A stretch of DNA of 64,000 nucleotides from Jaltomata sinuosa (taxonomy: Eukaryota > Streptophyta > Magnoliopsida > Solanales > Solanaceae), in NCBI GenBank assembly GCA_003996215.1, contig QJPP01003527.1, positions 124,001 to 188,000 of the forward strand, given 5' to 3'. This document shows positions 61,463 through 64,000 of the stretch, one piece after another. The notes under the pieces were generated by a model, which was not told the DNA's origin, made no database searches, and was given only the letters and a program-made list of their open reading frames with translations. The position numbers and the translations under genes are program-made. Position 1 is the first letter of the stretch; every line of letters starts with the position of its first letter.

Positions 61463-63352
61463 ATGGCCCCCAAACAACAACCACCTCGTGGTCAAGCACA
61501 AAAGAGGGAAGAAAGAACCGCTACCACTCGGATCCTAATAGATGAATCGAGTAGCAAAGAAGAAGCAGTTGAAGCCCCGACTTACCAAACTAGACTATCC
61601 AAACGAAGAAACACCCAAGTATCCCAGTCTGAAGAGGAGAGTGGGTCATCTAGCAGTAGGTCGGGGAGTGATAGTGGATCTGAAGAAAGTGGTAGCTCCA
61701 GCCCCAGTCCGGAGGATGTAAGTGGTACTGAAATCACCAAAAATGCAAGGAAGGCACCCATGGATAGAGAATCGATCCGGTGGGCATTCGAGGGTGCTCG
61801 AAAGCACTATCTTGACGGTCTTACCAAAACAATTTCAAGGAGCCACAAAAGACCGATAGCTGAAGAAGTGCAAATTATTACCACGGATCTACCAGAATAC
61901 CCAGTTCTTCAGACACAGTTTTAGAGGTACCAGCTTGAGTGGATGAGCACACCTCTGGGATTCTATTATCCAGAACTGGTCCAGGAATTCTATGCCAACT
62001 ATTTGGCACTATTGGAGAGCAAATGTGAGAAAGGAAAAGGGGTTAAATCAGCACCAAGGCAGGACCGGGTTCTGGTTCGGGGTAAACAAGTAGACATCTC
62101 CCGAGAGATGATTAACAGAGTCCTCTTCGGTCCTGAATACATTCCTCCACCTGATATGCCGGAGTTTCATGACAAAATTGCCAACATATACTCGCAGAGA
62201 CCATGGTTAGCACGGACATTGACTGATGGCTCACTATCTTGGCTAACTCAGAGGGGACGGATATCGAAGCAATCACTAAGATTCATAGCAAAGTTTTGGT
62301 GGGCTGTTGTGCGGTACAGGCTATTTCCAACAGGTGGAGACGCTAATTTGGATGAGGGAAGAGCCATACTTGTAGCAAGTTTGATAGCCGGGTACGTCAT
62401 CAACTTCGGAATGATAATTGCAGACGAGATGCAGACCAAGGCCATAAAAACTACTTCTTCTTTGTCGTTCCCGTGTCTGGTTACTGAGTTATGCAGGCGT
62501 GCAGAGGTGCCGATATTGGACGGTATTGATGAGCAAGTGACAGCGTCATCCACGCAAAATATTGACAAATCAAAGGATGACACTAAGTTTGACATGAGGA
62601 TTCATAAGCCTCAGATCTTCGAGGAACCAACCACAACCACCTCCGAGGCAACCGACACTCCATCAAGCACAGAGATGCCACTTGCGGTGTTTGATCCGAA
62701 GACTTCACAAACAACGAGAGCTACTGCCGAAAGCTCTGGCACTGCAGCAAGGCCTCCTCTACCACCAGAATATCACATGAATCCCCGAAATTTTGCTAAA
62801 ATGGTGCAGAAGCAGAAACAGATGGATAAACAAATTGCCGCTTGGATGGACTTGTTCAAACCCACCATTGATGAAGCAATACAGAAGGCTCTGAAGCCAT
62901 TTGAGGGGTTGCGTGCAAGGGTCGATGCGATGTAAACTCGGATGGAGGCAAGGCTAAACGAAATGAGCATCCCTGACCTGGCAAGATTTGAAGTGGAACT
63001 GAAGAAGGTAAAAAATGATATCACCGTCCTCAAGCAAGAAAAAGCGCTTTATGATGAGACTTCGGAGTTCGTGGACTTGGATGAAGAAACCACGGTAGTG
63101 GATTTGATGGGTCGGCTACTGAAAATTAATGAACCCCAAGCAGGTGAAAGTGGGGTAAAGAAGTCAAAGAAGAGAAAGCACAAAAAGATATCAGCTGAGG
63201 AGGACGAGTTAGAGGTTGCGAAGCAGCGGTCGGTAGTAGATGAGCAGCTGCGACAGAAAAGAGTGCGTGCCTAAGCAGGTGGGGCATCATCCAGTGTAGT
63301 ACCGAAGTTTGGAGAGACTCCAGATGTTGATGAGCTGCGTACGGAAACCTAG
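61463..63352 (+). pseudogene. Second ORF of the Athila-like element (putative plant transposon protein family)
   Basis: One frame of about 629 codons from ATG 61463, broken by TAG 61922, TAA 62933 and TAA 63272, ending at TAG 63350. N-terminus is basic, then a Ser/Glu-rich acidic stretch (EEESGSSSSRSGSDSGSEES). The middle (61943-62560, TPLGFYYPELVQEFYANY, LVRGKQVDISREMINRVLFG) matches the putative plant transposon protein domain that I know downstream of pol in Athila-like elements (PF20167 from memory). The C-terminal part is Glu/Lys heptad-like, then KKSKKRKHKK, a nuclear-signal-like run. I see no signal peptide or membrane segment, so an envelope role is not supported. Function unknown. 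Confidence 0.78.
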
Positions 63353-64000
63353 GTTTCCCAGGTACCCCTATGCCTTTGTTCTGAATATCTATTTCCTTGA
63401 GCACTGAGGACAATGCTAAATTCTTTTGTTAGGGGTAGGGGTATTACCACCGGAGGTTTTTGTATTACCACCAGAGGTTTTTGTTGCCGTGTTTCTTTTC
63501 CTTTGGTGTGCTATCTAGTAGAATCGACATGTTTAGGATGTCATTTTAAATTTTATTTGTGTTGTTTTCTGGTGTCTATAGCAAGCATGGCTTTTTGAAA
63601 AATAAACTAAAAGGAGCCCCCTCTGAAAAAGTTGATTTTGTACTTATGTTTGAAACGATTGACTATTCTGGATCCTTGAATGTCATTGTGTGATTGTGAT
63701 TGTAATAATTATGCTTAAGCCGAGCTGATGTTTTGATAGTTGGTAGTGGTATGGTTTCTTGGTGCCAAGTGTGTGTGAGCTTATTGTTATAAATCTTACT
63801 CTGTGCATGCATCTAGAACTTGCCCGGTCTATTTTGTTAAGCTTGAAGTTGGTTGCTTAGGAAAGGATCACAGGCCCTTTTTGTGTGCAGTCCACTTAGC
63901 CTATAAGACCGTCCAAATGCAAATAATCCCTTTGATCCCTGTTTGAGCCATAATTGACCCTATTCTTTCAATAACCTGTCACCGTTTCTTTTTAACTTTG
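63353..64000 (+). other. 3' untranslated part of the Athila-like element
   Basis: Starts with GAGGACAATGC and a G-rich run (AGGGGTAGGGG at 63431-63441) that may be the polypurine region, followed by two copies of TTACCACCGGAGGTTTTTGT-like text. No match to the 5' LTR pieces is visible, so the 3' LTR either begins in its missing U3 part or lies outside the window. Confidence 0.5.

Noticed and set aside
61463..63352. Envelope gene of an endogenous retrovirus
   Set aside because: Position suggests env-like, but no signal peptide, glycosylation pattern or membrane helix is visible; the text matches the plant transposon protein family and has a nuclear-signal-like run.

Overview
This is plant nuclear DNA from a repeat-rich, probably heterochromatic region. 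I see no intact host gene. The LTR families, their initiator-tRNA-Met primer sites and the captured-gene MULE point to a flowering plant, most likely Solanaceae (Solanum, Capsicum, Nicotiana or Lycium type). Genus is not decidable from what I can see. Almost all of the 64 kb is nested transposable elements.

Layout. 1-3663: 5' end, on the minus strand, of a Ty3/gypsy element (F) with a 3.3-kb LTR, inserted in an older LTR relic (3664-5755). 5756-7393: 3' part of a Ty1/copia element ending in a short LTR. 7394-12560: AT-rich DNA without a convincing gene; a few splice-bounded segments on the minus strand may be a decayed transcript. 12600-19475: Mutator-like element (MULE) with a broken transposase, a convergent captured-type DUF1985/Ulp1-family gene missing its catalytic end, and large arrays of short AGCAA/TTGCT palindromes. 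19476-22901: 5' LTR and leader of gypsy element E, inserted in an exon of the DUF1985 gene. 22902-33113: complete but gag-only element B, minus strand, inside E, with target duplication ACTGT. 33119-33705: relic of a palindromic array plus TATA box. 33706-42025: plus-strand relatives of B (fragment D, then element C) that share one LTR. 42026-64000: an Athila-like gypsy element (LTR fragment, primer site, gag-pol, then a second long ORF), whose 5' LTR is split by element A (42284-53927), a complete minus-strand chromodomain-type gypsy element with target duplication ATTTC.

None of the elements looks able to move on its own. Nearly all premature stops can be explained by C-to-T or G-to-A transitions, mostly CAG to TAG, as expected from decay of methylated cytosines. 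Insertion order from nesting: MULE, then E, then B; and C relic/Athila, then A. LTR pairs differ by roughly 1.6 % (A) and 3-5 % (B, C) in the stretches I compared by eye.

Most interesting: the Athila-like element seems to carry a second gene with its own TATA box, leader exon, 547-bp intron and ORF, and clusters of short palindromes lie beside TATA boxes in four otherwise different elements. The MULE is built from 52-bp palindromic units and a 174/466-bp higher-order repeat. Two small hairpins are conserved in the A/B/C/F retroelement group.
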